DNA of 64,000 nucleotides from Glaciibacter superstes DSM 21135 (GCF_000421145.1 NZ_ATWH01000002.1:248001-312000); one strand, 5' to 3'; counted from the first letter of the stretch, positions 7,294 through 17,824 are shown. Numbers and translations: made by a program. The notes: generated from the letters alone by a model not told the origin.

Positions 7294-8841
7294 GTGTCCG
7301 ATTCGGTGCCCTCGGCTCTTCGTCCCCAGCATCCGGTACCCCGGTCGTTGTCTGGACTTGCCGATCATTTCCAGTTTGAATCCACAGGTGACATCGATGC
7401 CCTCGAAGTCTCAGGCGTCAGCCTGAGTTCCCGGTCGGTGCAGCCCGGTGATCTCTATGTCGGTGTCCCAGGACGCCACAGCCACGGCGCGTCCTTCGTC
7501 GACGATGTTGCGCAGTCGGGAGCCGTCGCGATCCTCACCGATCATGACGGTGCCGCTTTGGCGGCCGGGAGCGCCTTGCCGGTGCTCATCACCCCAGACG
7601 CACGCGCCGCGCTCGGTGCAGTCGCCGCCTGGATCTACCGCACAGAGGAAAACCCGGCCACCCTGTTCGCCGTCACCGGAACAAACGGAAAGACCAGCGT
7701 CGTCTATCTGCTCTTCGCCGTGCTTCGCCAGCTCGGTGTGGTCGCCGGCCTCACCTCGACGGCAGAGCGCCGCATCGGAGATGTCGCCGTCACCAGTTCG
7801 CTGACAACCCCAGAGGCCAGCGAGCTGCATGCCCTCCTGGCGCGGATGCGCGAGGCCGAGGTTCGCGCCGTCGGAATCGAAGTCTCGGCACAGGCGCTGA
7901 CGCGACACCGTGTCGACGGGCTGGTGTTCGACATCGCGGCATTCACCAATCTCAGCCATGACCACCTCGACGACTACGCGACCATGGACGACTATTTCGA
8001 GGCAAAACTCGAACTGTTCCAGCCGGAACGTTCGAAACGGGCTGTTGTCACCGTCGACTCTGAGTGGGGTCGGCGCATCGTTGACGAGAGCCGCATCCCC
8101 GTCACGACGCTGTCCGCCAAGGCAGACGCCAACGCTGACTGGCACATGAGTGTCACCGAGCAGACCGCAATGCACACCGGTTTTGTGCTCGAAGGGCCAG
8201 ACGGGCGCCGGCTGGCTACCCGGGTGCCGCTGCTCGGCTGGTACATGGCGGCAAACGCCGCACTGGCGATCGTCATGCTGGTGGAATCCGGTTATGACCT
8301 CGCCGCCATCGACCACGCCCTCGCGCGGGACGGTGGAATCGACGCCTACATCCCCGGACGCGTTGAGCGGATCTCCGGTGACACCGGCCCCATCGTCTAC
8401 ATCGACTACGGGCACAGCCCCGATGCGTTCCTGAACACCCTCGAAGCGGTCCGAGCGGTGACCGACGGCCGGGTGATCATGGTCTTCGGTGCAGACGGCG
8501 ACCGCGACGCGACCAAACGCACCGAGATGGGGGCCATTGCAGCGCGAGGAGCCGACGTCGTCATCGTGACCGACTTCCACCCGCGCTACGAAGACCCGGC
8601 GGCGATCCGCGCCACCCTCCTGGCCGCTGCGCGAGAGGCCGTCCCCGATGGCGAACTGCACGAGGTTCCAGACCCTCGCGCAGCATTCCGCACCGCACTG
8701 TCGCTGGCCGGAGAAGGGGATGTCATCCTCTACGCGGGACCAGGACACGAGGACTACCACGAGGTCGCCGGAGTCAAGATCCCGTACTCGGCGCGCGAAG
8801 ACTCCCGGCAGGCCCTCCGCGAAGCCGGGTGGTTGTCATGA
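7294..8841 (+). CDS. murE: UDP-MurNAc-dipeptide:amino acid ligase MurE, non-DAP motif
   Basis: Mur ligase adding the third residue of the stem peptide to UDP-MurNAc-X-D-Glu in the cytoplasm. The 515-residue protein from GTG 7294 has the ATP loop GTNGKTS at 129-135, the central FTNLSHDHLD motif and the C-terminal RVERISGDTGPIVYIDYGHS. The substrate-selecting DNPR motif of meso-diaminopimelate MurE enzymes reads FHPR here (428-431), and the usual GKGHE reads GPGHE. This argues against meso-DAP and fits Microbacteriaceae, whose B-type peptidoglycan carries Lys, Orn, diaminobutyrate or homoserine at position 3. Which one is used cannot be read from the sequence. It overlaps murF by 4 bases. Confidence 0.93.
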   Translation: MSDSVPSALRPQHPVPRSLSGLADHFQFESTGDIDALEVSGVSLSSRSVQPGDLYVGVPGRHSHGASFVDDVAQSGAVAILTDHDGAALAAGSALPVLITPDARAALGAVAAWIYRTEENPATLFAVTGTNGKTSVVYLLFAVLRQLGVVAGLTSTAERRIGDVAVTSSLTTPEASELHALLARMREAEVRAVGIEVSAQALTRHRVDGLVFDIAAFTNLSHDHLDDYATMDDYFEAKLELFQPERSKRAVVTVDSEWGRRIVDESRIPVTTLSAKADANADWHMSVTEQTAMHTGFVLEGPDGRRLATRVPLLGWYMAANAALAIVMLVESGYDLAAIDHALARDGGIDAYIPGRVERISGDTGPIVYIDYGHSPDAFLNTLEAVRAVTDGRVIMVFGADGDRDATKRTEMGAIAARGADVVIVTDFHPRYEDPAAIRATLLAAAREAVPDGELHEVPDPRAAFRTALSLAGEGDVILYAGPGHEDYHEVAGVKIPYSAREDSRQALREAGWLS

Positions 8842-10253
8842 TCGCCCTCAGCATCGCCGACATCGCCCGCGCCGCCGGAGGCACTGTTGTCGCCCCAGCG
8901 GGCAGCCAACTGACCGCTGATTCCGTGGTCGGAGGTTCTGTACACACCGACTCGAGGGAAGTCGTGCCGGGCGCCATCTTTGTGGCCAAGCCTGGCGAGG
9001 TCACCGACGGCCACCTCTTCGCGCCGGCTGCGGTGGCCAATGGTGCCGCCCTGCTCATCGTCGAGCACGCGCTCGAGCTTCCGGTCGCCCAAATCGTGGT
9101 GCCGGATGCCGTGGTCGCGTTGGGCGAGTTGGCAACGGATGTCGTCGCCCGCGTGCGTGCACTCGGCCGATTGAAGATCGTCGGCGTCACCGGCTCCAAC
9201 GGGAAGACCACCACCAAGAATCTGCTCAGGGCGGTGCTCGAACGCGTTGGCCATACCGTCGCCGCCCGAGAGTCCTTCAACAACGAGGTCGGCGCGCCGC
9301 TGACCATGCTCGAACTCACAGAGCAGACCGAGTTCCTGGTCGCTGAGATGGGAGCGAGCGGGGTCGGCGAGATCGCCAGGCTGGTGCGCATGGCTCGTCC
9401 CGACATCGGCATTGTGCTGAAGGTCGGTCTCGCCCACGCGGGAGAATTCGGCGGAATCGAAGCGACGGTGCGCGCGAAGACGGAGATGGTGACCGAGCTG
9501 CGCGAGACGGATGTCGCCGTGCTGAACGCCGACGACCCTCGCGTCGTCGGTATGGCCGCCCAGACCGCGGCCTCCGTGGTCTGGTTCGGCCAGGGTGACA
9601 CGGCCACGGTGCGCGCAAGCGACATTCACGTGAGCGCGAGCGGGACGCAGTTCACCCTGCACTTCGCGTCTGGTGAGAGCCGCCAGGTCGCCTTCCAGGT
9701 GCTCGGCGAACACCACGTCATGAATGCGCTGGCCGCCGCGGCGACAGCAGAAATACTCGGCGTCGACCCCGATCTGGTCGTCGGCGCGCTGGAATCGGTG
9801 CAGACCGCCGAACGCTGGCGCATGCAGGTGCTTGGCGGCCGTGACGGCATTACCGTGATCAACGATGCATACAACGCCAGCCCAGACTCGATGACTGCAG
9901 CGCTGAAGACCCTCGCGCAGATCGCCCGGCCTGGGCAGCGCACGATCGCGGTCCTCGGGGAGATGAGCGAGCTCGGCGAACTGGCGGGGGAGGAACACGA
10001 TCGGGTCGGGCTGCTCGCCGTTCGGCTGAATATCTCCCAGCTGTTCGTGGTCGGCTCTGCAGCCAGACGAATGCATATCAGCACCATCAATGAGGGATCG
10101 TGGGACGGTGAATCGGTCTTCGCCGACACGCCGGAGAAAGCCTTCGAACTGCTGAAATCGTCAGTGAAACCGGGGGACACCATACTCGTCAAGTCATCGA
10201 AATCCGCAGGTCTGCGATTCCTGGGCGACCGACTGGGAGAATTGTTCTCGTGA
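8838..10253 (+). CDS. murF: UDP-MurNAc-tripeptide:D-Ala-D-Ala ligase
   Basis: Adds the D-Ala-D-Ala dipeptide to the UDP-MurNAc tripeptide. Start ATG 8838 overlaps the murE stop (ATGA), giving 471 residues; an upstream in-frame GTG at 8829 is less likely. The ATP-binding loop [13 protein letters not shown] lies near 119-131, followed by [14 protein letters not shown], a MurF hallmark, and the C-terminal [12 protein letters not shown] motif. The catalytic domains look complete. It overlaps mraY by 4 bases, so translation of the murE-murF-mraY block is probably coupled. Confidence 0.96.
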   Translation: MIALSIADIARAAGGTVVAPAGSQLTADSVVGGSVHTDSREVVPGAIFVAKPGEVTDGHLFAPAAVANGAALLIVEHALELPVAQIVVPDAVVALGELATDVVARVRALGRLKIVGVTGSNGKTTTKNLLRAVLERVGHTVAARESFNNEVGAPLTMLELTEQTEFLVAEMGASGVGEIARLVRMARPDIGIVLKVGLAHAGEFGGIEATVRAKTEMVTELRETDVAVLNADDPRVVGMAAQTAASVVWFGQGDTATVRASDIHVSASGTQFTLHFASGESRQVAFQVLGEHHVMNALAAAATAEILGVDPDLVVGALESVQTAERWRMQVLGGRDGITVINDAYNASPDSMTAALKTLAQIARPGQRTIAVLGEMSELGELAGEEHDRVGLLAVRLNISQLFVVGSAARRMHISTINEGSWDGESVFADTPEKAFELLKSSVKPGDTILVKSSKSAGLRFLGDRLGELFS

Positions 10254-11347
10254 GAGCCCTTCTGATCGCCGGAGCCCTGTCGCTCGCTTTCACGCTCTTT
10301 CTGACCCCGCTGTTCATCCGGCTGTTCAAAAGGATCGGCTGGGGACAGTTCATCCGCGACGACGGACCGAAGACTCATCACGCCAAGCGCGGGACCGCCA
10401 CGATGGGCGGAATCATCATCATCCTGGGCGCCGTGCTCAGCTATTTCCTGGCGATCTGGATCTCAGACGAACCACCTTCCGCCTCCGCCCTCCTGGTTTT
10501 GTTCATGATGGTGGGGCTCGGCCTGGTCGGATTCCTCGACGACTTCCTGAAGACCAGGAACCAGCGCAGCCTGGGGCTCGGCGGCTGGGCGAAGGTCGGT
10601 GGCCAGGTCATCGTCGCCGGCGTGTTCGCCTGGTTGTCGCTGCAGTTCCCCAACCAAGATGGGCTGACACCCGCCTCAACGCACATCTCGCTTCTGCGCG
10701 ACCTGCCGATCGACATCATGAGACTCGGCACCATCCTCGGCATCGCGGTGTTCATCATCTGGATCACGGTCATCGTCACCGCGACCTCGAACGCCGTCAA
10801 CGTCACAGACGGCCTCGACGGTCTCGCCACCGGCTCCGGGATCCTCTCGATCGGCTCGTTCATCGTCATCGGATTCTGGCAGTACAACCAGTCGTGCTTC
10901 GACGGAGCCGATGCCTCAGACCTGTACCGCTGTTACGAGGTGCGTGACCCGCTCGACCTGGCCGTCGTTTCGGCAGCCATCGTCGGGGGCCTGTTCGGGT
11001 TTCTCTGGTGGAATACATCGCCGGCCAAGATATTCCTCGGAGACACCGGCTCGCTCGCGATCGGCGGTGCACTGGCCGCCCTGGCGATCCTCAGCCGCAC
11101 CGAGATTCTGCTTCTGCTGATCGGTGGACTGTTCGTCATCGAGACCGGGTCGGTGATCGTGCAGCGCGCCTACTTCAAGGTCACGCGCGGAAAGCGCATC
11201 TTCCTCATGAGTCCGATCCACCATCACTTCGAGCTCAAGGGCTGGGCCGAGGTCACCGTTGTGGTGCGCTTCTGGATCATCGGCGGACTACTCGTGGCGG
11301 CCGGCGTCGGCACGTTCTACCTCGAATGGCTGTCGAGCACACCATGA
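10250..11347 (+). CDS. mraY: Phospho-MurNAc-pentapeptide-transferase (lipid I synthase)
   Basis: Polytopic membrane enzyme moving phospho-MurNAc-pentapeptide from UDP to undecaprenyl phosphate. The 365-residue protein starts at GTG 10250 and shows about ten transmembrane helices. Family motifs are [15 protein letters not shown], the catalytic Asp pair region [27 protein letters not shown], and the C-terminal [13 protein letters not shown] with its conserved His cluster. Length is typical. It is coupled by ATGA-type overlaps to murF before it and murD after it. Confidence 0.97.
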   Translation: MRALLIAGALSLAFTLFLTPLFIRLFKRIGWGQFIRDDGPKTHHAKRGTATMGGIIIILGAVLSYFLAIWISDEPPSASALLVLFMMVGLGLVGFLDDFLKTRNQRSLGLGGWAKVGGQVIVAGVFAWLSLQFPNQDGLTPASTHISLLRDLPIDIMRLGTILGIAVFIIWITVIVTATSNAVNVTDGLDGLATGSGILSIGSFIVIGFWQYNQSCFDGADASDLYRCYEVRDPLDLAVVSAAIVGGLFGFLWWNTSPAKIFLGDTGSLAIGGALAALAILSRTEILLLLIGGLFVIETGSVIVQRAYFKVTRGKRIFLMSPIHHHFELKGWAEVTVVVRFWIIGGLLVAAGVGTFYLEWLSSTP

Positions 11348-12846
11348 GCAGGCCGGATGAACTGACCAGCTGGCATGCCGAATGGACCGGCCTTCGCGTC
11401 GCCGTACTCGGTCTCGGCGTGACCGGATTCGCAGCGGCGGACACCCTCGCCGAGCTCGGCGCAGATGTGCTCGTCGTTGCCGCAAACGCCCAGGAGGAAC
11501 GAGCCAGGCTACTCGAGGTGATCGGAGCCCGGCTCGTGCAGTCCGACCTGAGCGAAACGCCGGACGAACTGCGTCAGCATGCGCCAGAGTTGATCATCGT
11601 GTCACCGGGATTCCACCCAGACCATCCTGTGCTGGCCTGGGCCGCCGAAGCGTCGATCCCAGTGTGGGGAGACATCGAGCTGGCCTGGCGGCTGCGCGAC
11701 AAGGTGGGAACGCCCGCTGAATGGATACTGGTCACCGGCACAAACGGCAAGACCACCACCGTGCAGCTCACGGCGACCATGCTGGCGGCCGCCGGCATCC
11801 GCGTCGCCCCGTGCGGAAACATCGGCATTCCGGTTCTCGACGCGATCCGTGACCCGCAGGGGTGGGATGTGCTGGTTGTCGAACTCTCGAGCTACCAGTT
11901 GCATCACCTGCCGCGATCCGGACCAGGCGCCCTTTTCCCGCTCTCGAGCGTCTGCCTCAACGTCGCAGACGACCACATCGACTGGCACGGATCGATCGAG
12001 GCCTACCGTGAGGCGAAGGCCACGGTCTATCAGAACACCAGGGTCGCCTGCGTATATAACCGTGCGGATGCCGCGACAGAGCGCATGGTGCAGGAAGCCG
12101 ATGTGCAGGAGGGCGCCAGGGCGATCGGCTTCGGACTCGGAGTGCCGGGTCCGAGTGATTTCGGCATCGTCGACGGAATCCTCTGCGATCGCGCGTTCCT
12201 CGAGGAACGGCGCGACCAGGCAATCGAACTGACCACTGTGGCCGAACTCGACCTGGCCGGGCTCTCCGCACCGCACATGATCGCGAATGTGCTGGCCGCC
12301 TCTGCGCTCGCCCGCTCGTTCGGCGTGGCTCCCGGCGTCATCAGGTCGGCGCTCGACACGTTCCACCTCGATGCGCACCGTATCGAAGTGGTTGCCGCGC
12401 GCGCCGGCATCCGCTGGATCGACGATTCGAAAGCCACCAATCCTCATGCGGCGTCTGCCTCCCTCGCTGCGTACGATTCCGTGGTCTGGGTTGTCGGTGG
12501 ACTCTTGAAGGGGGTCGACATCGACGAGCTGGTCGGTACCCACGTCGGGCGGCTGAGGGGTGCGATCATCATCGGGGTCGATCGGGGCGCCCTCCGAGAG
12601 GCATTCCGCCGACACGCGCCGACGCTGCGCGTCTTCGAGATCGACGCGGATGACACTGGGACGGTGATGCCGGAAGCGATCCGACTGGCTGGGGAACTGG
12701 CCGAAACCGGAGACGTCGTGTTGCTCGCGCCCGCGGCCGCGTCGATGGACCAGTTCACGGACTACGCAGAACGAGGCCGGCTGTTCGGCGAAGCGGTGCG
12801 CGACTACTTGGGAGGTGAGGCGGATGACCCATCCGCCTCGCGTTAA
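11344..12846 (+). CDS. murD: UDP-MurNAc-L-alanine (or glycine):D-glutamate ligase
   Basis: Adds D-Glu to UDP-MurNAc-aminoacyl. Start ATG 11344 overlaps the mraY stop by 4 bases and gives 500 residues; a longer frame from 11008 runs inside mraY and is rejected. Domains in order: N-terminal Rossmann-like UDP-binding domain ([19 protein letters not shown]), central ATPase with the loop [15 protein letters not shown], and the C-terminal domain with [13 protein letters not shown], the family signature. It reads 23 bases into ftsW. Confidence 0.96.
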   Translation: MSRPDELTSWHAEWTGLRVAVLGLGVTGFAAADTLAELGADVLVVAANAQEERARLLEVIGARLVQSDLSETPDELRQHAPELIIVSPGFHPDHPVLAWAAEASIPVWGDIELAWRLRDKVGTPAEWILVTGTNGKTTTVQLTATMLAAAGIRVAPCGNIGIPVLDAIRDPQGWDVLVVELSSYQLHHLPRSGPGALFPLSSVCLNVADDHIDWHGSIEAYREAKATVYQNTRVACVYNRADAATERMVQEADVQEGARAIGFGLGVPGPSDFGIVDGILCDRAFLEERRDQAIELTTVAELDLAGLSAPHMIANVLAASALARSFGVAPGVIRSALDTFHLDAHRIEVVAARAGIRWIDDSKATNPHAASASLAAYDSVVWVVGGLLKGVDIDELVGTHVGRLRGAIIIGVDRGALREAFRRHAPTLRVFEIDADDTGTVMPEAIRLAGELAETGDVVLLAPAAASMDQFTDYAERGRLFGEAVRDYLGGEADDPSASR

Positions 12847-14092
12847 GGGGCAGCGGCCCGCGGCCCCCGTTCCAGCCGAGGCTGGAGACGAGCCTCGCCG
12901 CGCCGGTCCGACCGCCCGCATCAACCTCGGCCGAGTGTTCACCGCCGAATCTGCGAACTACTTCCTGTTGCTCGGCACCACGCTGTTCCTGGTCATCTTC
13001 GGGCTGGTCATGGTGTTGTCGTCGTCCTCCGTCGACTCCTACCTCGAAGACGCTGGATTCTTCGGTGGGCTGCTCAGGCAGGGATTCTTCGCCCTGGTCG
13101 GGATTCCACTGATGTTGGTGGTCAGCCGACTGCCGTTGAAGTTCTGGCAGCGGGTCGCCTGGCCGGCGATGCTCATTTCCTGCTTCCTGCAGTGCCTCGT
13201 CATTCTCACGCCGCTCGGGATCACCGTTGCCGGCAATACCAACTGGCTGGCGATCGGCAGCTTCCAGTTCCAGCCCTCCGAGCTGATCAAGGTCGCCCTG
13301 GTCATCTGGCTCGGCATGATCCTCTCGCTCAAGCAGGACAAGCTCGACGACTGGCGCCACGTGCTCATCCCGGTCTTTGTGGTCGGTGGGGGGTCGGTCA
13401 TGCTGGTCCTGATCGGCGGCGACCTCGGCACAGTCATGATCATGGCCGGCATCCTGTTCGGCGCATTGTATTTTGCGGGCGTCAAACTCCGGATGCTGGT
13501 GATCCCGCTGGTCATCGGAGGTGCGGCAGTGGGAATGGTCGCCCTCTCGAGCGAGAACCGGATGACCCGCATCGCCAGCTTCTTCGGCGACGGCTGCGAC
13601 GCCGCAGGCCAGACCATTTCGGCGGCCTGCTGGCAACCGCTTCACGGCACCTGGGCGCTGGCGAACGGGGGAGTGCTGGGGGTCGGCCTCGGCAACTCGA
13701 AGGCGAAATGGTCGTGGCTGCCGGCTGCGGACAACGACTACATCTTCGCCATCATCGGTGAGGAGCTCGGGCTCATCGGCGCGATCGTCGTGCTGGGCAT
13801 GTTCATCCTGCTGGCGTTTGCCTTCCTGAGGATCATGCGCTCGGCCACCACCATGCAGGCCAGGGTGACGACGGCGGCGGTAATGGTCTGGATCATCGGA
13901 CAGGCATTCGTGAACATCGGTGTTGTGCTGGGAGTGTTCCCCGTTCTCGGCGTTCCGCTCCCGCTGATCTCGGCCGGAGGCACGGCCCTGCTCACAACGC
14001 TGGTTGCGATCGGGGTTGTGCTCTCGTTCACGCGTATCGGTCGCACTGGTCGAGCAGGGAGCACAGGAAACACAGGGGTAGACGCTTCATGA
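12824..14092 (+). CDS. ftsW: Septal peptidoglycan glycosyltransferase FtsW (SEDS family)
   Basis: Polymerises lipid II at the septum with FtsI. I choose ATG 12824 because GGAGGTG at 12811-12817 lies at the right distance; the GTG at 12815 is inside that ribosome site. This gives 422 residues with a cytoplasmic Pro/Arg-rich leader, about ten transmembrane helices, the first-loop VMVLSSSSVDSY, the catalytic-Asp region GGDLGTVMI, and the late signature GVFPVLGVPLPLISAGGTA. The start lies inside murD and the stop overlaps murG by 4 bases, keeping murD-ftsW-murG translationally linked. Confidence 0.96.
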   Translation: MTHPPRVKGQRPAAPVPAEAGDEPRRAGPTARINLGRVFTAESANYFLLLGTTLFLVIFGLVMVLSSSSVDSYLEDAGFFGGLLRQGFFALVGIPLMLVVSRLPLKFWQRVAWPAMLISCFLQCLVILTPLGITVAGNTNWLAIGSFQFQPSELIKVALVIWLGMILSLKQDKLDDWRHVLIPVFVVGGGSVMLVLIGGDLGTVMIMAGILFGALYFAGVKLRMLVIPLVIGGAAVGMVALSSENRMTRIASFFGDGCDAAGQTISAACWQPLHGTWALANGGVLGVGLGNSKAKWSWLPAADNDYIFAIIGEELGLIGAIVVLGMFILLAFAFLRIMRSATTMQARVTTAAVMVWIIGQAFVNIGVVLGVFPVLGVPLPLISAGGTALLTTLVAIGVVLSFTRIGRTGRAGSTGNTGVDAS

Positions 14093-15156
14093 CGACGTAT
14101 CTCCTCGCCGGCGGTGGCACCGCCGGTCATGTGAATCCGCTTCTCGCCGTTGCGGATGCGATCATGCTGCGAGACCCTGCCGCCACGGTGTTGGTGCTGG
14201 GGACGGCGGAAGGCCTCGAGTCCCGGCTGGTTCCCGCGCGCGGCTATGAGCTGGCGGTGATCCCGCGGGTCCCGTTCCCTCGGCGTCCGAACCGGCAGGC
14301 ACTCAGCTTCCTGCCCCGGATGCGGCGCGCGATCGCACTGACATCAGAGCTCATCCGGTCGCGCGGAGTCGATGTCGTCGTCGGATTCGGTGGCTACGTG
14401 TCCACTCCCGCCTATCTCGCGGCCAGGCGAACGCGCGTTCCGATCGCGATCCATGAGGCCAACGCCCGCCCTGGGCTGGCCAACAAGCTCGGTGCCAGGT
14501 ACACGACCCGTGTCGGCGTGGCCTTCCTGGGGACCCCGATCAGGCACGCACGGTTCGTCGGCATGCCGCTTCGGGCCGAGATCGAGAACCTCGACCGGGC
14601 GAGGGAACGACCGGAGGCCGCCGACTACTTCGGACTTGCCCCAGACCGCCCGGTGCTGCTGGTGACGGGCGGTTCGCTCGGAGCGAGGCGCCTGAACAGC
14701 ACGATGGTGCAGTCCGCCCCCGAATTGGCCCTGGCCGGCTGGCAGATACTGCACATCACGGGAGAGAAGGCGGAGGTGGTCGATCCCGGCATCGACCACT
14801 ACCGGATGATCGCCTACTGCGACCGGATGGATCTCGCGTTAGCCGCGGCCGACTTCGCCGTCTCCCGCGCCGGGTCCGCGACGGTCAGCGAACTGAGTGC
14901 GCTCGGCATCCCTGCCGTGTACGTTCCGTACCCGGTCGGAAACGGCGAGCAGCGCTTCAACGCGGCCGGCGTCGTGGAGGCCGGCGGCGGAATCCTGGTC
15001 GACGACTCAGCGTTCCTTCCCGAATGGGTACAACAGCGACTCGTGCCGCTTCTCGCGAACGAGGCGACGGTGCGTACGATGGGCGCGGCAGCGGCATCCG
15101 TCGGCGTACTCGATGGCTCCCGCAGAATGCTCGAACTGATCGACAGCGCGCTGTAG
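14089..15156 (+). CDS. murG: UDP-GlcNAc:lipid I N-acetylglucosaminyltransferase
   Basis: Makes lipid II on the inner membrane face by adding GlcNAc to lipid I. The 355-residue GT-B enzyme starts at ATG 14089 with the Gly-rich loop YLLAGGGTAGHVNPLLAV, has a second loop in LVTGGSLGARRLN and the donor-binding region DFAVSRAGSATVSELSALG followed by GNGEQRFNA. All parts match the family. A 102-base gap follows before murC, the only clear break in the murE-murC run, so a promoter or processing site may lie there; I could not define one. Confidence 0.96.
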   Translation: MTTYLLAGGGTAGHVNPLLAVADAIMLRDPAATVLVLGTAEGLESRLVPARGYELAVIPRVPFPRRPNRQALSFLPRMRRAIALTSELIRSRGVDVVVGFGGYVSTPAYLAARRTRVPIAIHEANARPGLANKLGARYTTRVGVAFLGTPIRHARFVGMPLRAEIENLDRARERPEAADYFGLAPDRPVLLVTGGSLGARRLNSTMVQSAPELALAGWQILHITGEKAEVVDPGIDHYRMIAYCDRMDLALAAADFAVSRAGSATVSELSALGIPAVYVPYPVGNGEQRFNAAGVVEAGGGILVDDSAFLPEWVQQRLVPLLANEATVRTMGAAAASVGVLDGSRRMLELIDSAL

Positions 15157-15258
15157 CCAATCCGGTGTTCACAGCCGGCGCGGCGTAACGTTGACTGAGC
15201 ATGACCGGCCATACGCGACCACCCGAAATCGGTCCATGAACGAAAGAGCATCCGAACA

Positions 15259-16668
15259 GTGATCAAGCCCGACCTCACACTCACGGTTCCCGACGACCTC
15301 GGAGCGGTGCATTTCGTCGGCATCGGCGGCGCGGGTATGAGCGGTATCGCCCGTCTGTTCCTTGACGCCGGGCATACCGTCTCCGGTTCTGACGTCAGGG
15401 AGTCGGCCAATATTGTTGCGCTCCGCGAACTCGGTGCGATCGTCACCATCGGCCACGATGCCGCCAATATCGGCGAGGCAGACACGCTGGTCGTGACCGG
15501 CGCGCTGTGGCAGGACAATCCGGAGTACGTGCTTGCCCTGCAGAAGGGCCTGCCGGTGCTGCACCGTGCCCAGGCTCTCGCCTGGCTGATAAAGAATCAC
15601 CGCCTGGTCTCCGTTGCCGGCGCCCACGGCAAGACGACGTCGACCGGAATGATCATCACCGGGCTTCTCGGGCTCGGCCAGGACCCGAGCTTCGTCAATG
15701 GGGGCGTGATCGAATCACTCGGCGTCAGCGCGGCCAGCGGCGAGGACGACTTGTTCGTCGTCGAAGCCGACGAATCAGACGGCTCTTTCCTGCTGTACAA
15801 CACCGCCATTGCGTTGATCACCAACGTCGATCCAGACCACCTCGACCACTATGGATCGCTCGAGGCGTTCGAAGCGGCGTTCGTCGAATTCGCCCAGAAT
15901 GCGACCGAGCTCGTCGTGGTGTCCTCCGACGATGCTGGAGCGGTCGACGTGACCGACAAGCTCAGGGGCATCGGCAGGGTAAGGAAAATCCTCACTTTCG
16001 GCGAAGATGCCGGAGCAGACGTTCGTGTGCACTCTGTCACGACAGACGGACCAGTTGCCTTCACGCTGACCTGGCAGGGCCGTGACTACACGGCGAGGCT
16101 CAGGGTCCCAGGCCGCCACAACGCGATCAACGCGGCCGGCGCCTTCGCGGTTCTGGTCGGTCTCGGCTTCGAGCCGTCGGCATCCCTCGACGCCATCGCC
16201 GAGTTCGGCGGAACGGAGCGTCGCTTCGAGCTGCATGGCACGGTTCGCGGCGTGAGCGTCTACGACGACTACGCCCACCACCCGACCGAGGTGGCAGCCG
16301 CCCTTTCCGGTGCCAGGACGGTCGTAGGAGACGGCCGCATCATCGCGGTGCACCAGCCGCACCTGTACAGCCGGACCCGCCTGTTCGCACAGGAATTCGC
16401 GGATGTCCTGGAGACGTACGCCGACCAGACGATTGTGCTCGAGGTCTACGGCGCACGTGAAGACCCCGAGCCCGGTGTGACCGGCGCGACCGTCTCCGAC
16501 CGGTTCAGCGACCGGGGCAAAGTGGCATACGTGCCCGACTGGCAGGATGCAGCAGACTACCTGGCGACCATTGCCAGGGAAGGCGACTTCGTCGTGACCC
16601 TCGGGTGTGGCGACGTCTACCGGATTGTGCCGCAGCTCCTCGGCTCGCTGTCCAGGATCGACGGATGA
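15259..16668 (+). CDS. murC: UDP-MurNAc:amino acid ligase MurC
   Basis: Attaches the first stem-peptide residue to UDP-MurNAc. The 469-residue protein starts at GTG 15259 and opens with the dinucleotide-like fold [16 protein letters not shown], followed by the ATP loop [13 protein letters not shown], the [10 protein letters not shown] motif, and [14 protein letters not shown] in the C-terminal part. The enzyme is complete. In bacteria with B-type peptidoglycan the first residue is often Gly rather than L-Ala, so the substrate here may differ from the textbook one; that is inference from the neighbouring MurE and from the likely family. Its stop overlaps a 25-codon ORF (ATGA). Confidence 0.96.
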   Translation: MIKPDLTLTVPDDLGAVHFVGIGGAGMSGIARLFLDAGHTVSGSDVRESANIVALRELGAIVTIGHDAANIGEADTLVVTGALWQDNPEYVLALQKGLPVLHRAQALAWLIKNHRLVSVAGAHGKTTSTGMIITGLLGLGQDPSFVNGGVIESLGVSAASGEDDLFVVEADESDGSFLLYNTAIALITNVDPDHLDHYGSLEAFEAAFVEFAQNATELVVVSSDDAGAVDVTDKLRGIGRVRKILTFGEDAGADVRVHSVTTDGPVAFTLTWQGRDYTARLRVPGRHNAINAAGAFAVLVGLGFEPSASLDAIAEFGGTERRFELHGTVRGVSVYDDYAHHPTEVAAALSGARTVVGDGRIIAVHQPHLYSRTRLFAQEFADVLETYADQTIVLEVYGAREDPEPGVTGATVSDRFSDRGKVAYVPDWQDAADYLATIAREGDFVVTLGCGDVYRIVPQLLGSLSRIDG

Positions 16669-16742
16669 CGCAGGCCCGGCTACAGCTGGCCGAGCTGCGA
16701 CAGGCCGAGCCGAAGCCGGCCGAGCCGAGGCAGGTCAACTGA
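16665..16742 (+). CDS. 25-codon ORF bridging murC and ftsQ
   Basis: The ATG at 16665 overlaps the murC stop (ATGA) and the TGA at 16740-16742 overlaps the ftsQ ATG by one base (TGATG). The 25-residue product is Gln/Glu/Pro/Ala/Arg-rich ([20 protein letters not shown] and five more). It is too short for the usual ORF cut-off. It may be a translational relay that carries ribosomes from murC to ftsQ rather than a functional peptide. The double overlap is seen directly; expression is inference. Confidence 0.5.
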   Translation: MTQARLQLAELRQAEPKPAEPRQVN

Positions 16743-17824
16743 TGAAGCGGCCACAGGGTTTCGACCGGCCCCGCAGACCGCACACCGAGGTGCACACGCG
16801 CCAGCCTGAGCCGCCGAAGGTGTCTCCGTCACCGCCGCCGGCGTCTTCGACGGCAGTGACGATGGTCTCCGGCATTCGGGAGGCGACGACCGAGCCGATT
16901 CCGATCGTCGGTGACACTGTGTCTCGGCCCGAACGCGAGTCGCGATCGGCTGAAGTACCGGAGACGCGCGCACCGGAGACACGCGGACCGGAGAAGCAGG
17001 CATCGCCCAAACAGGTACCGGGGAAACAAGTTCCGCTCACTCCGGCCGCCGCGCGCCGCAACCTCCGGCAGGCGCAGCGGGCGCGCAAGCAGTATGAGCG
17101 CCAGGAGGTGCGGCGCTTCACCTGGCGCAGCCGACGGCGCACCCGATCCTGGCTGATTGCCGGAGGCATCCTGGTCGCGCTGGTCGTTTTCGTCGTCGTC
17201 GGTGCGTATTCACCGCTGATGGCCCTTCGCACCATCGAGGTATCCGGAACCAGTCGCGTCCTAGCGGACCAGGTGCAGTCCGCCCTGTCGGGCCAACTTG
17301 GAACACCGCTGCCGCTGATCGACGCCGACCGAGTGAAGCGCGACCTGGCGCAGTTCACGCTGATTCAGAGTTTTGTCACGGAGAGCCGCCCGCCCGGCAC
17401 CCTGGTGGTTCGGATCGTCGAACGCCAGCCGGTCGGCGCCATCGCGCCGGGCGATGACGCGCCAGACGAGGCCGGTTTCGAGCTGGTCGACGCGGCGGGC
17501 GTCGTCATCCAGAGTTCTCCTGAGCGACCGGAGGGCTATCCGATCATCGACGCCGGCACGGGTCCGGGCAGTGCGGGCTTCCGGTCTGCTGCCGCCGTTG
17601 TTGCAGCGCTGCCGGAGAGCATCCGCACCCAACTCGACACGGTCACGGCAGCGACCAAGGACGACGTCACACTGACGCTGACCAGCGGAGCCACCGTGGT
17701 GTGGGGGAGTCCGGAACGCACTGATTACAAGGCGGTCGTCTTGGCAGCACTGCTGGTGGGCAACCCCCCTGGCAGCGTCGACGAGTACGACGTCACCTCG
17801 CCGGACAGCGCTGTCGTGCGCTGA
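16742..17824 (+). CDS. ftsQ: Cell division protein FtsQ/DivIB
   Basis: A bitopic membrane protein of the FtsQLB complex. From ATG 16742 it has 360 residues: a long basic Pro/Glu/Thr-rich cytoplasmic region with PETRAPETRGPE-type repeats (about 1-130), one transmembrane helix (SWLIAGGILVALVVFVVVGA), then the POTRA domain starting MALRTIEVSGTSRVLADQV, and a beta domain ending in a non-conserved tail. A longer frame from 16607 overlaps murC and is rejected. It precedes ftsZ by a 176-base gap, as in most Actinobacteria, and no ftsA is present. Confidence 0.92.
   Translation: MKRPQGFDRPRRPHTEVHTRQPEPPKVSPSPPPASSTAVTMVSGIREATTEPIPIVGDTVSRPERESRSAEVPETRAPETRGPEKQASPKQVPGKQVPLTPAAARRNLRQAQRARKQYERQEVRRFTWRSRRRTRSWLIAGGILVALVVFVVVGAYSPLMALRTIEVSGTSRVLADQVQSALSGQLGTPLPLIDADRVKRDLAQFTLIQSFVTESRPPGTLVVRIVERQPVGAIAPGDDAPDEAGFELVDAAGVVIQSSPERPEGYPIIDAGTGPGSAGFRSAAAVVAALPESIRTQLDTVTAATKDDVTLTLTSGATVVWGSPERTDYKAVVLAALLVGNPPGSVDEYDVTSPDSAVVR

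Noticed and set aside
11008..11343. N-terminal extension of murD into mraY
   Set aside because: The extension is the Arg-rich out-of-frame reading of mraY. ATG 11344 gives the normal MurD start and a 4-base overlap.
15157..15258. Promoter between murG and murC
   Set aside because: TTGACT at about 15192 looks like a -35 box, but no -10 box lies at 16-18 bases, so I did not list a promoter.
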